Positions 1-14,329 of a stretch of 64,000 nt of DNA are shown here, piece after piece (within the stretch, counting starts at the first letter, position 1; the number at the start of each line of letters is the position of its first letter). Location: positions 77,528,142-77,592,141 of the forward strand of contig CM049306.1 in assembly GCA_026874595.1 (NCBI GenBank). Direction: 5' to 3'. The DNA is from Sipunculus nudus (Eukaryota; Annelida; Sipuncula; Golfingiida; Sipunculidae). The position numbers and the translations under genes are program-made. Under the pieces are notes generated by a model. That model was not told where the DNA came from. It worked only from the letters and a program-made list of their open reading frames with translations, and did no database searches.

Positions 1-2265
1 GATTCCACCATCAATGGATGTAAACATCACAAACGTGTCAGGTCCCCATGTCTCAGCTCTCTGCCCTTAGATTCCATCGCCAATGGATGTAAACATCAGA
101 AACGTGTCGGGTCCCCATGTCTTACCTCTCTGACCTGAGATTCCATCACCAATGGATGTAAACATCAGAAACGTGTCAGGTCCCCGTGGCTCGCCTCTTT
201 GCCCTTATATTCCATAAAAAATAGATGTAAACATCATAAACGTGTTAGCACCCCTCTCTCACCTCTCTGCCCTGAGATTCCATCACCAATGGATGTAACC
301 ATCATAAACGTGTCAGGTCCCCATGTCTTACCTCTCTGTCCTGAGATTCCATCACCAATGGATGTAAACATCAGAAACGTGTCAGGTCCCCGTGGCTCGC
401 CTCTCTTCCCTGAGATTCCATCATCAATGGATGTAAACATCACAAACATGTAAGAACACCGTGGCTCACCTCTCTGCCTTGATTTTCCATAACAAATGGA
501 TGTGAACCTCACAAACATGTTAGGTCCCCTGTCTCACGTCTATTTCCTGAGATTACGTCACAAATGGATGTAAACATCATAAACGTGTTAGGTCCTGGTG
601 TCTCGCCTTTCTGCCCTAAGAATTTTATCACAAATAGATGTAACCATCACTATCATGTTTGTGCCCCTGTCTCGCCCCTCTGCCCTGAGATTCCATCAAC
701 AATTGATGTAAACATCATAAACGGGTCAGGTCCCCATGTCTTACCTCTCTGCCCTGAGATTCCATCATCAATGGATGTAAACATCATAAACGTGTCAGGT
801 CCCCATGTCTTACCTCTCTGACCTGAGATTCCATCACCAATGGATGTAAACATCAGAAACGTGTCAGGTCCCCGTGGCTAGCCTCTTTGCCCTTATATTC
901 CATAAAAAAATAGATGTAAACATCATAAACGTGTTAGCACCCCTCTCTCACCTCTCTGCCCTGAGATTCCATCATCAATGGATGTAAACATCATAAACGT
1001 GTCAGGTCCCCATGTCTTACTTCTCTGCCATGAGATTCTATCACCAATGGATGTAAACATCATAAACGTGTTAGGTCCCCGTGTCTCGCCTTTCTGCCCT
1101 GAGATTCCATCACAAATAGATGTAACCATCACAAACATGTTTGTGCCCCAGTCTCTCCCCTCTGCCCTGAGATTCCATCAACAATTGTTGTAAACATCAT
1201 AAACGGGTCTGGTCCCCATGTCTTACCTCTCTGCCCTTAGATTCCATCATCAATGGAAGTAAACATCATAAACGTGTGAGGTCCCCATGTCTTACCTCTC
1301 TGCCCTGAGATTCCATCACAAATGGATGTAAACATAATAAACGTGTCAGGTCCCCATGTCTTACCTCTCTGCCCTGAGATTCCATCACCAATGGATGTAA
1401 ACATCATAAACGTGTCAGGTCCCCGTGGCTCGCCTCTCTGCCCTGAGAATCCATCACAAATGGATGTAAACATCAGAAACGTGTTAGGTCCTCCTGTCTC
1501 GACCCTCTGCCCTGAGATGGCATCACAAATGGATGTGAACCTCACAAACATGTTAGGTCCCCTGTCTCACCTCTATTTCCTGAGATTCCATCACAAATAG
1601 ATGTAAACATCAGAAACGTGTTAGGTCCTCGTGTCTTGCCTCTCTGCCCTGAGAATCAAACACAAATATATGTAACCATCACAAACGTTGTTGGTCCCCC
1701 TGTCTCGCCCCTCTGCCCTGAGATCCCAACACCAATGGATGTAAACATCAGAAACGTGTCAGGTCCCCGTGTCTCGCCTCTCTGCCCTGAGATTCCATCA
1801 AAAATGGATGTAAACATTACAAACTTGTTGGGTCCCCTGTCCTACCTCTCTGACCTGAGATTCCATCACATATGGATGTAAACATCAGAAACGTGTCAGG
1901 TCCCCGAGGCTCGCCTCTTTGCCCTTATATTCCATAAAAAATAGATGTAAACATCATAAGCGTGTTAGCACCCCTCTCTCACCTCTCTGCCCTGAGATTC
2001 CATCACCAATGGATGTAAACATCATAAACGTGTTAGGTCCCCGTGTCTCGCCTTTCTGCCCTGAGATTCCATCACAAATAGATGTAACCACCACAAACAT
2101 GTTTGTGCCCCAGTCTCTCCCCTCTGCCCTGAGATTCCATCAACAATTGATGTAAACATCATAAACGGGTCAGGTCCCCATGTCTTACCTCTCTGCCCTT
2201 AGATTCCATCATCAATGGAAGTAAACATCATAAACGTGTGAGGTCCCCATGTCTTACCTCTCTGC

Positions 2266-5200
2266 CCTGAGATTCCATCACAAATGGATGTAAACATAAT
2301 AAACGTGTCAGGTCCCCACCTGTCTTACCTCTCTGCCCTGAGATTCCATCACCAATGGATGTAAACATCATAAACGTGTCAGGTCCCCGTGGCTCGCCTC
2401 TCTGCCCTGATATTCCACCATCAATGGATGTAAACATCACAAACGTGTCAGGTCCCCATGTCTCAGCTCTCTGCCCTGAGATTCCATCGCCAATGGATGT
2501 AAACATCAGAAACGTGTCGGGTCCCCATGTCTTACCTCTCTGACCTGAGATTCCATCACCAATGGATGTAAACATCAGAAACGTGTCAGGTCCCCGTGGC
2601 TAGCCTCTTTGCCCTTATATTCCATAAAAAAATAGATGTAAACATCATAAACGTGTTAACACCCCTCTCTCACCTCTCTGCCCTGAGATTCCATCACCAA
2701 TGGATGTAACCATCATAAACGTGTCAGGTCCCCATGTCTTACCTCTCTGTCCTGAGATTCCATCACCAATGGATGTAAACATCAGAAACGTGTCAGGTCC
2801 CCGTGGGTCGCCTCTCTTCCCTGAGATTCCATCATCAATGGATGTAAACATCGCAAACATGTAAGAACACTGTGGCTCACCTCTCTGCCTTGATTTTCCA
2901 TAACAAATGGATGTGAACCTCACAAACATGTTACGTCCCCTGTCTCACCTGTATTTCCTGAGATTACGTCACAAATGGATGTAAACATCATAAACGTGTT
3001 AGGACCTGGTGTCTCTCCTTTCTGCCCTAAGAATTTTATCACAAATAGATGTAACCATCACAATCATGTTTGTGCCCCAGTCTCTCCCCTCTGCCCTGAG
3101 ATTCCATCACCAATGGATGTAAACATCATAAACGTGTCAGGTCCCCATGTCTTACCTCTCTGCCCTTAGATTCCATCAACAATTGATGTAAACATAATAA
3201 ACGTGTCAGGTCCCCATGTCTTACCTCTCTGCCCTGAGATTCCATCACCAATGGATGTAAACATCAGAAACGTGTCAGGTCCCCGTGGCTCGCCTCTTTG
3301 CCCTTATATTCCATAAAAATAGATGTAAACATCATAAGCGTGTTAGCACCCCTCTCTCACCTCTCTGCCCTGAGATTCCATCACCAATGGATGTAGACAT
3401 CATAAACGTGTTAGGTCCCCGTGTCTCGCCTTTCTGCCCTGAGATTCCATCACAAATAGATGTAACCATCACAAACATGTTTGTGCCCCAGTCTCTCCCC
3501 TCTGCCCTGAGATTCCATCAACAATTGATGTAAACATCATAAACGGGTCAGGTCCCCATGTCTTACCTCTCTGCCCTTAGATTCCATCATCAATGGAAGA
3601 AAAACATCATAAACGTGTGAGGTCCCCATGTCTTACCTCTCTGCCCTGAGATTCCATCACAAATGGATGTAAACATAATAAACGTGTCAGGTCCCCACCT
3701 GTCTTACCTCTCTGCCCTGAGATTCCATCACCAATGGATGTAAACATCATAAACGTGTCAGGTCCCCGTGGCTCGCCTCTCTGCCCTGAGATTCCACCAT
3801 CAATGGATGTAAACATCACAAACGTGTCAGGTCCCCATGTCTCAGCTCTCTGCCCTGAGATTCCATCGCCAATGGATGTAAACATCAGAAACGTGTCGGG
3901 TCCCCATGTCTTACCTCTCTGACCTGAGATTCCATCACCAATGGATGTAAACATCAGAAACGTGTCAGGTCCCCGTGGCTAGCCTCTTTGCCCTTATATT
4001 CCATAAAAAAATAGATGTAAACATCATAAACGTGTTAGCACCCCTCTCTCACCTCTCTGCCCTGAGATTCCATCACCAATGGATGTAACCATCATAAACG
4101 TGTCAGGTCCCCATGTCTTACCTCTCTGTCCTGAGATTCCATCACCAATGGATGTAAACATCAGAAACGTGTCAGGTCCCCGTGGCTCGCCTCTCTTCCC
4201 TGAGATTCCATCATCAATGGATGTAAACATCACAAACATGTAAGAACACTGTGGCTAACCTCTCTGCCTTGATTTTCCATAACAAATGGATGTGAACCTC
4301 ACAAACATGTTACGTCCCCTGTCTCACCTGTATTTCCTGAGATTACGTCACAAATGGATGTAAACATCATAAACGTGTTAGGACCTGGTGTCTCTCCTTT
4401 CTGCCCTAAGAATTTTATCACAAATAGATGTAACCATCACAATCATGTTTGTGCCCCTGTCTCGCCCCTCTGCCCTGAGATTCCATCAACAATTGATGTA
4501 AACATCATAAACGGGTCAGGTCCCCATGTCTTACCTCTCTGCCCTGAGATTCCATCATCAATGGATGTAAACATCATAAACGTGTCAGGTCCCCATGTCT
4601 TACTTCTCTGCCCTGAGATTCCATCACAAATGGATGTAAACATAATAAACGTGTCAGGTCCCCACCTGTCTTACCTCTCTGCCCTGAGATTCCATCACCA
4701 ATGGATGTAAACATCATAAACGTGTCAGGTCCCCGTGGCTCGCCTCTCTGCCCTGATATTCCACCATCAATGGATGTAAACATCACAAACGTGTCAGGTC
4801 CCCATGTCTCAGCTCTCTGCCCTGAGATTCCATCGCCAATGGATGTAAACATCAGAAACGTGTCGGGTCCCCATGTCTTACCTCTCTGACCTGAGATTCC
4901 ATCACCAATGGATGTAAACATCAGAAACGTGTCAGGTCCCCGTGGCTAGCCTCTTTGCCCTTATATTCCATAAAAAAATAGATGTAAACATCATAAACGT
5001 GTTAACACCCCTCTCTCACCTCTCTGCCCTGAGATTCCATCACCAATGGATGTAACCATCATAAACGTGTCAGGTCCCCATGTCTTACCTCTCTGTCCTG
5101 AGATTCCATCACCAATGGATGTAAACATCAGAAACGTGTCAGGTCCCCGTGGGTCGCCTCTCTTCCCTGAGATTCCATCATCAATGGATGTAAACATCGC

Positions 5201-6957
5201 AAACATGTAAGAACACTGTGGCTCACCTCTCTGCCTTGATTTTCCATAACAAATGGATGTGAACCTCACAAACATGTTACGTCCCCTGTCTCACCTGTAT
5301 TTCCTGAGATTACGTCACAAATGGATGTAAACATCATAAACGTGTTAGGACCTGGTGTCTCTCCTTTCTGCCCTAAGAATTTTATCACAAATAGATGTAA
5401 CCATCACAATCATGTTTGTGCCCCAGTCTCTCCCCTCTGCCCTGAGATTCCATCACCAATGGATGTAAACATCATAAACGTGTCAGGTCCCCATGTCTTA
5501 CCTCTCTGCCCTTAGATTCCATCAACAATTGATGTAAACATAATAAACGTGTCAGGTCCCCATGTCTTACCTCTCTGCCCTGAGATTCCATCACCAATGG
5601 ATGTAAACATCAGAAACGTGTCAGGTCCCCGTGGCTCGCCTCTTTGCCCTTATATTCCATAAAAATAGATGTAAACATCATAAGCGTGTTAGCACCCCTC
5701 TCTCACCTCTCTGCCCTGAGATTCCATCACCAATGGATGTAGACATCATAAACGTGTTAGGTCCCCGTGTCTCGCCTTTCTGCCCTGAGATTCCATCACA
5801 AATAGATGTAACCATCACAAACATGTTTGTGCCCCAGTCTCTCCCCTCTGCCCTGAGATTCCATCAACAATTGATGTAAACATCATAAACGGGTCAGGTC
5901 CCCATGTCTTACCTCTCTGCCCTTAGATTCCATCATCAATGGAAGAAAAACATCATAAACGTGTGAGGTCCCCATGTCTTACCTCTCTGCCCTGAGATTC
6001 CATCACAAATGGATGTAAACATAATAAACGTGTCAGGTCCCCACCTGTCTTACCTCTCTGCCCTGAGATTCCATCACCAATGGATGTAAACATCATAAAC
6101 GTGTCAGGTCCCCGTGGCTCGCCTCTCTGCCCTGAGATTCCACCATCAATGGATGTAAACATCACAAACGTGTCAGGTCCCCATGTCTCAGCTCTCTGCC
6201 CTGAGATTCCATCGCCAATGGATGTAAACATCAGAAACGTGTCGGGTCCCCATGTCTTACCTCTCTGACCTGAGATTCCATCACCAATGGATGTAAACAT
6301 CAGAAACGTGTCAGGTCCCCGTGGCTAGCCTCTTTGCCCTTATATTCCATAAAAAAATAGATGTAAACATCATAAACGTGTTAGCACCCCTCTCTCACCT
6401 CTCTGCCCTGAGATTCCATCACCAATGGATGTAACCATCATAAACGTGTCAGGTCCCCATGTCTTACCTCTCTGTCCTGAGATTCCATCACCAATGGATG
6501 TAAACATCAGAAACGTGTCAGGTCCCCGTGGCTCGCCTCTCTTCCCTGAGATTCCATCATCAATGGATGTAAACATCACAAACATGTAAGAACACTGTGG
6601 CTCACCTCTCTGCCTTGATTTTCCATAACAAATGGATGTGAACCTCACAAACATGTTACGTCCCCTGTCTCACCTGTATTTCCTGAGATTACGTCACAAA
6701 TGGATGTAAACATCATAAACGTGTTAGGACCTGGTGTCTCTCCTTTCTGCCCTAAGAATTTTATCACAAATAGATGTAACCATCACAATCATGTTTGTGC
6801 CCCTGTCTCGCCCCTCTGCCCTGAGATTCCATCAACAATTGATGTAAACATCATAAACGGGTCAGGTCCCCATGTCTTACCTCTCTGCCCTGAGATTCCA
6901 TCATCAATGGATGTAAACATCATAAACGTGTCAGGTCCCCATGTCTTACTTCTCTGC
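2266..6957. repeat. Near-perfect 2,346-bp tandem duplication inside the satellite
   Basis: Bases about 2266-4611 and 4612-6957 are almost identical at an offset of 2,346 bp, which is exactly 34 x 69. Rare variants are shared, for example GATATTCC in place of GAGATTCC at about 2409 and 4755. One visible difference is GGCTAACC near 4255 against GGCTCACC near 6601. Each copy is itself made of a 1,379-bp unit followed by a 967-bp partial unit, since 2228, 3607, 4574 and 5953 begin the same stretch. Unequal crossing-over between arrays in register is the simplest origin. End points are approximate. Confidence 0.85.
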
Positions 6958-9169
6958 CATGAGATTCTATCACCAATGGATGTAAACATCATAAACGTGT
7001 TAGGTCCCCGTGTCTCGCCTTTCTGCCCTGAGATTCCATCACAAACAGATGTAACCATCACAAACATGTTTGTGCCCCAGTCTCTCCCCTCTGCCCTGAG
7101 ATTCCATCAACAATTGATGTAAACATCATAAACGGGTCTGGTCCCCATGTCTTACCTCTCTGCCCTTAGATTCCATCATCAATGAAAGTAAACATCATAA
7201 ACGTGTGAGGTCCCCATGTCTTACCTCTCTGCCCTGAGATTCCATCACAAATGGATGTAAACATAATAAACGTGTCAGGTTCCCATGTCTTACCTCTCTG
7301 CCCTGAGATTCCATCACCAATGGATGTAAACATCATAAACGTGTCAGGTCCCCGTGGCTCGCCTCTCTGGCCTGAGATTCCACCATCAATTGATGTAAAC
7401 ATCACAAACGTGTCAGGTCCCCATGTCTCAGCTCTCTGCCCTGAGATTCCATCACCAATGGATGTAAACATCAAAACGTGTCGGGTCCCCATGTCTTACC
7501 TCTCTGACCTGAGATTCCATCACCAATGGATGTAAACATCAGAAACGTGTCAGGTCCCCGTGGCTCGCCTCTTTGCCCTTATATTCCATAAAAAATAGAT
7601 GTAAACATCATAAACGTGTTAGCACCCCTCTCTCACATCTCTGCCCTGAGATTCCATCACCAATGGATGTAAACATCATAAACGTGTTAGGTCCCCGTGT
7701 CTCGCCTTTCTGCCCTGAGATTCCATCACAAATAGATGTAACCATCACAAACATGTTTGTGCCCCAGTCTCTCCCCTCTGCCCTGAGATTCCATCAACAA
7801 TGGATGTAAACATCATAAACGGGTCAGGTCCCCATGTCTTACCTCTCTGCCCTGAGATTCCATCAACAATTGATGTAAACATAATAAACGTGTCAGGTCC
7901 CCATGTCTTACCTCTCTGCCCTGAGATTCCATCACAAATGGATGTAAACATCATAAACTTGTCAGGTCCCCGTGGCTCGCCTCTCTGGCCTGAGATTCCA
8001 CCATCAATGGATGTAAACATCACAAACGTGTCAGGTCCCCATGTCTCAGCTGTCTGCCCTAAGGTTGCATCACCAATGGATGTAAACATCAGAAACGTGT
8101 CGGGTCCCCATGTCTTACCTCTCTGACCTGAGATTCCATCACCAATGGATGTAAACAACAGAAACGTGTCAGGTCCCCCAGGCCCGCCTCTTTGCCCTTA
8201 TATTCCATAAAAAAATAGATGTAAACATCATAAACGTGTTAGCACCCCTCTCTCACCTCTCTGCCCTGAGATTCCATCACCAATGGATGTAAACATCATA
8301 AACGTGTTAGGTCCCCGTGTCTCGCCTTTCTGCCCTGAGATTCCATCAGAAATAGATGTAACCATCACAAACATGTTTGTGCCCCAGTCTCTCCCCTCTG
8401 CCCTGAGATTCCATCACCAATTGATGTAAACATCATAAACGGGTCAGGTCCCCATGTCTTACCTCTCTGCCCTTAGATTCCATCATCAATGGATGTAAAC
8501 ATAATAAACGTGTGAGGTCCCCATGTCTTACCTCTCTGCCCTGAGATTCCATCACCAATGGATGTAAACATTATAAACGTGTCAGGTCCCCGTGGCTCGC
8601 CTCTCTGCCCTGAGATTCCACCATCAATGGATGTAAACATCACAAACGTGTCAGGTCCCCATGTCTCAGCTCTCTGCCCTTAGATTCCATCGCCAATGGA
8701 TGTAAACATCAGAAACGTGTCAGGTCCCCATGTCTTACCTCTCTGTCCTGAGATTCCATCACCAATGGATGTAAACATCAGAAACGTGTCAGGTCCCCGT
8801 GGCTCGCCTCTCTTCCCTGAGATTCCATCATCAATGGATGTAAACATCACAAACATGTAAGAAAACCGTGGCTCACCTCTCTGCCTTGATTTTCCATAAC
8901 AAATGGATGTGAACCTCACAAACATGTTAGGTCCCCTGTCTCACGTCTATTTCCTGAGATTACGTCACAAATGGATGTAAACATCATAAACGTGTTAGGT
9001 CCTGGTGTCTCGCCTTTCTGCCCTAAGAATTTTATCACAAATAGATGTAACCATCACAATCATGTTTGTGCCCCTGTCTCGCCCCTCTGCCCTGAGATTC
9101 CATCAACAATTGATGTAAACATCATAAACGGGTCAGGTCCCCATGTCTTACCTCTCTGCCCTGAGATTC

Positions 9170-11280
9170 CATCATCAATGGATGTAAACATCATAAACGT
9201 GTCAGGTCCCCATGTCTTACTTCTCTGCCATGAGATTCTATCACCAATGGATGTAAACATCATAAACGTGTTAGGTCCCCGTGTCTCGCCTTTCTGCCCT
9301 GAGATTCCATCACAAATAGATGTAACCATCACAAACATGTTTGTGCCCCAGTCTCTCCCCTCTGCCCTGAGATTCCATCAACAATTGATGTAAACATCAT
9401 AAACGGGTCTGGTCCCCATGTCTTACCTCTCTGCCCTTAGATTCCATCATCAATGGAAGTAAACATCATAAACGTGTGAGGTCCCCATGTCTTACCTCTC
9501 TGCCCTCAGATTCCATCACAAATGGATGTAAACATAATAAACGTGTCAGGTCCCCATGTCTTACCTCTCTGCCCTGAGATTCCATCACCAATGGATGTAA
9601 ACATCATAAACGTGTCAGGTCCCCGTGGCTCGCCTCTCTGCCCTGAGAATCCATCACAAATGGATGTAAACATCAGAAACGTGTTAGGTCCTCCTGTCTC
9701 GACCCTCTGCCCTGAGATGGCATCACAAATGGATGTGAACCTCACAAACATGTTAGGTCCCCTGTCTCACCTCTATTTCCTGAGATTCCATCACAGATAG
9801 ATGTAAACATCAGAAACGTGTTAGGTCCTCGTGTCTTGCCTCTCTGCCCTGAGAATCAATCACAAATATATGTAACCATCACAAACGTTGTTGGTCCCCC
9901 TGTCTCGCCCCTCTGCCCTGAGATCCCAACACCAATGGATGTAAACATCAGAAACGTGTCAGGTCCCCGTGTCTCGCCTCTCTGCCCTGAGATTCCATCA
10001 AAAATGGATGTAAACATTACAAACTTGTTGGGTCCCCTGTCCTATCTCTCTGACCTGAGATTCCATCACCAATGGATGTAAACATCAGAAACGTGTCAGG
10101 TCCCCGTGGCTCGCCTCTTTGCCCTTATATTCCATAAAAAATAGATGTAAACATCATAAGCGTGTTAGCACCCCTCTCTCACCTCTCTGCCCTGAGATTC
10201 CATCACCAATGGATGTAAACATCATAAACGTGTTAGGTCCCCGTGTCTCGCCTTTCTGCCCTGAGATTCCATCACAAATAGATGTAACCATCACAAACAT
10301 GTTTGTGCCCCAGTCTCTCCCCTCTGCCCTGAGATTCCATCAACAATTGATGTAAACATCATAAACGGGTCAGGTCCCCATGTCTTACCTCTCTGCCCTT
10401 AGATTCCATCATCAATGGAAGTAAACATCATAAACGTGTGAGGTCCCCATGTCTTACCTCTCTGCCCTGAGATTCCATCACAAATGGATGTAAACATAAT
10501 AAACGTGTCAGGTCCCCACCTGTCTTACCTCTCTGCCCTGAGATTCCATCACCAATGGATGTAAACATCATAAACGTGTCAGGTCCCCGTGGCTCGCCTC
10601 TCTGCCCTGAGATTCCACCATCAATGGATGTAAACATCACAAACGTGTCAGGTCCCCATGTCTCAGCTCTCTGCCCTGAGATTCCATCGCCAATGGATGT
10701 AAACATCAGAAACGTGTCGGGTCCCCATGTCTTACCTCTCTGACCTGAGATTCCATCACCAATGGATGTAAACATCAGAAACGTGTCAGGTCCCCGTGGC
10801 TAGCCTCTTTGCCCTTATATTCCATAAAAAAATAGATGTAAACATCATAAACGTGTTAGCACCCCTCTCTCACCTCTCTGCCCTGAGATTCCATCACCAA
10901 TGGATGGAACCATCATAAACGTGTCAGGTCCCCATGTCTTACCTCTCTGTCCTGAGATTCCATCACCAATGGATGTAAACATCAGAAACGTGTCAGGTCC
11001 CCGTGGCTCGCCTCTCTTCCCTGAGATTCCATCATCAATGGATGTAAACATCGCAAACATGTAAGAACACTGTGGCTCACCTCTCTGCCTTGATTTTCCA
11101 TAACAAATGGATGTGAACCTCAGAAACATGTTACGTCCCCTGTCTCACCTGTATTTCCTGAGATTACGTCACAAATGGATGTAAACATCATAAACGTGTT
11201 AGGACCTGGTGTCTCTCCTTTCTGCCCTAAGAATTTTATCACAAATAGATGTAACCATCACAATCATGTTTGTGCCCCTG
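9170..11280. repeat. Second copy of satellite block 970-3080 (offset 8,200 bp)
   Basis: The order of variant monomers here repeats that at about 970-3080, offset 8,200 bp. Shared landmarks include the unusual stretches with CCTCCTGTCTCGACCC (1492 and 9692), CAAATATATGTAACC (1662 and 9862) and GTCCCCACCTGTC (2313 and 10513). The two copies differ at scattered single bases, for example CAAACAC near 1666 against CAATCAC near 9866, so this duplication is older than the 2,346-bp one. Confidence 0.75.
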
Positions 11281-11340
11281 TCTCGCCCCTCTGCCCTGAG
11301 ATTCCATCACCAATGGATGTAAACATCAGAAACGTGTCAG

Positions 11341-13516
11341 GTCCCCGTGGCTCGCCTCTTTGCCCTTATATTCCATAAAAAATAGATGTAAACATCATAA
11401 GCGTGTTAGCACCCCTCTCTCACCTCTCTACCCTGAGATTCCATCACCAATGGATGTAAACATCATAAACGTGTTAGGTCCCCGTGTCTCGCCTTTCTGC
11501 CCTGAGATTCCATCACAAACAGATGTAACCATCACAAACATGTTTGTGCCCCAGTCTCTCCCCTCTGCCCTGAGATTCCATCAACAATTGATGTAAACAT
11601 CATAAACGGGTCAGGTCCCCATGTCTTACCTCTCTGCCCTTAGATTCCATCATCAATGGAAGTAAACATCATAAACGTGTGAGGTCCCCATGTCTTACCT
11701 CTCTGCCCTGAGATTCCATCACAAATGGATGTAAACATAATAAACGTGTCAGGTCCCCACCTGTCTTACCTCTCTGCCCTGAGATTCCATCACCAATGGA
11801 TGTAAACATCATAAACGTGTCAGGTCCCCGTGGCTCGCCTCTCTGCCCTGAGATTCCACCATCAATGGATGTAAACATCACAAACGTGTCAGGTCCCTAT
11901 GTCTCAGCTCTCTGCCCTGAGATTCCATCGCCAATGGATGTAAACATCAGAAACGTGTCGGGTCCCCATGTCTTACCTCTCTGACCTGAGATTCCATCAC
12001 CAATGGATGTAAACATCAGAAACGTGTCAGGTCCCCGTGGCTAGCCTCTTTGCCCTTATATTCCATAAAAAAATAGATGTAAACATCTTAAACGTGTTAG
12101 CACCCCTCTCTCACCTCTCTGCCCTGAGATTCCATCACCAATGGATGTAACCATCATAAACGTGTCAGGTCCCCATGTCTTACCTCTCTGTCCTGAGATT
12201 CCATCACCAATGGATGTAAACATCAGAAACGTGTCAGGTCCCCGTGGCTCGCCTCTCTTCCCTGAGATTCCATCATCAATGGATGTAAACATCACAAACA
12301 TGTAAGAACACTGTGGCTCACCTCTCTGCCTTGATTTTCCATAAGAAATGGATGTGAACCTCACAAACATGTTACGTCCCCTGTCTCACCTGTATTTCCT
12401 GAGATTACGTCACAAATGGATGTAAACATCATAAACGTGTTAGGACCTGGTGTCTCTCCTTTCTGCCCTAAGAATTTTATCACAAATAGATGTAACCATC
12501 ACAATCATGTTTGTGCCCCTGTCTCGCCCCTCTGCCCTGAGATTCCATCAACAATTGATGTAAACATCATAAACGGGTCAGGTCCCCATGTCTTACCTCT
12601 CTGCCCTGAGATTCCATCATCAATGGATGTAAACATCATAAACGTGTCAGGTCCCCATGTCTTACTTCTCTGCCATGAGATTCTATCACCAATGGATGTA
12701 AACATCATAAACGTGTTAGGTCCCCGTGTCTCGCCTTTCTGCCCTGAGATTCCATCACAAACAGATGTAACCATCACAAACATGTTTGTGCCCCAGTCTC
12801 TCCCCTCTGCCCTGAGATTCCATCAACAATTGATGTAAACATCATAAACGGGTCTGGTCCCCATGTCTTACCTCTCTGCCCTTAGATTCCATCATCAATG
12901 AAAGTAAACATCATAAACGTGTGAGGTCCCCATGTCTTACCTCTCTGCCCTGAGATTCCATCACAAATGGATGTAAACATAATAAACGTGTCAGGTCCCC
13001 ATGTCTTACCTCTCTGCCCTGAGATTCCATCACCAATGGATGTAAACATCATAAACGTGTCAGGTCCCCGTGGCTCGCCTCTCTGGCCTGAGATTCCACC
13101 ATCAATTGATGTAAACATCACAAACGTGTCAGGTCCCCATGTCTCAGCTCTCTGCCCTGAGATTCCATCACCAATGGATGTAAACATCAAAACGTGTCGG
13201 GTCCCCATGTCTTACCTCTCTGACCTGAGATTCCATCACCAATGGATGTAAACATCAGAAACGTGTCAGGTCCCCGTGGCTCGCCTCTTTGCCCTTATAT
13301 TCCATAAAAAATAGATGTAAACATCATAAACGTGTTAGCACCCCTCTCTCACCTCTCTGCCCTGAGATTCCATCACCAATGGATGTAAACATCATAAACG
13401 TGTTAGGTCCCCGTGTCTCGCCTTTCTGCCCTGAGATTCCATCACAAATAGATGTAACCATCACAAACATGTTTGTGCCCCAGTCTCTCCCCTCTGCCCT
13501 GAGATTCCATCAACAA
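11341..13516. repeat. Second copy of satellite block 5625-7800 (offset 5,716 bp)
   Basis: Monomer order and private variants of about 5625-7800 recur here at an offset of 5,716 bp. Shared rare variants include CACAAACAGATG (7040 and 12756), ATCAATGAAAGTAAAC (7178 and 12894) and the base-deleted ATCAAAACGTGTCGGG (7471 and 13187). The first part of this block also repeats about 10100-11300 at an offset of 1,241 bp, one base short of 18 monomers, so duplications are nested. Confidence 0.75.
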
Positions 13517-14329
13517 TTGATGTAAACATCATAAACGGGTCAGGTCCCCATGTCTTACCTCTCTGCCCTTAGATTCCATCATCAATGGAAGTAAACATCA
13601 TAAACGTGTGAGGTCCCCATGTCTTACCTCTCTGCCCTGAGATTCCATCACAAATGGATGTAAACATAATAAACGTGTCAGGTCCCCATGTCTTACCTCT
13701 CTGCCCTGAGATTCCATCACCAATGGATGTAAACATCATAAACGTGTCAGGTCCCCGTGGCTCGCCTCTCTGCCCTGAGATTCCACCATCAATGGATGTA
13801 AACATCACAAACGTGTCAGGTCCCCATGTCTCAGCTCTCTGCCCTGAGATTCCATCGCCAATGGATGTAAACATCAGAAACGTGTCGGGTCCCCATGTCT
13901 TACCTCTCTGACCTGAGATTCCATCACCAATGGATGTAAACATCAGAAACGTGTCAGGTCCCCGTGGCTAGCCTCTTTGCCCTTATATTCTATAAAAAAA
14001 TAGATGTAAACATCATAAACGTGTTAGCACCCCTCTCTCACCTCTCTGCCCTGAGATTCCATCACCAATGGATGTAACCATCATAAACGTGTCAGGTCCC
14101 CATGTCTTACCTCTCTGTCCTGAGATTCCATCACCAATGGATCTAAACATCAGAAACGTGTCAGGTCCCCGTGGCTCGCCTCTCTTCCCTGAGATTCCAT
14201 CATCAATGGATGTTAACATCACAAACATGTAAGAACACCGTGGCTCACCTCTCTGCCCTGATTTTCCATAACAAATGGATGTGAACCTCACAAACATGTT
14301 AGGTCCCCTGTCTCACCTCTATTTCCTGA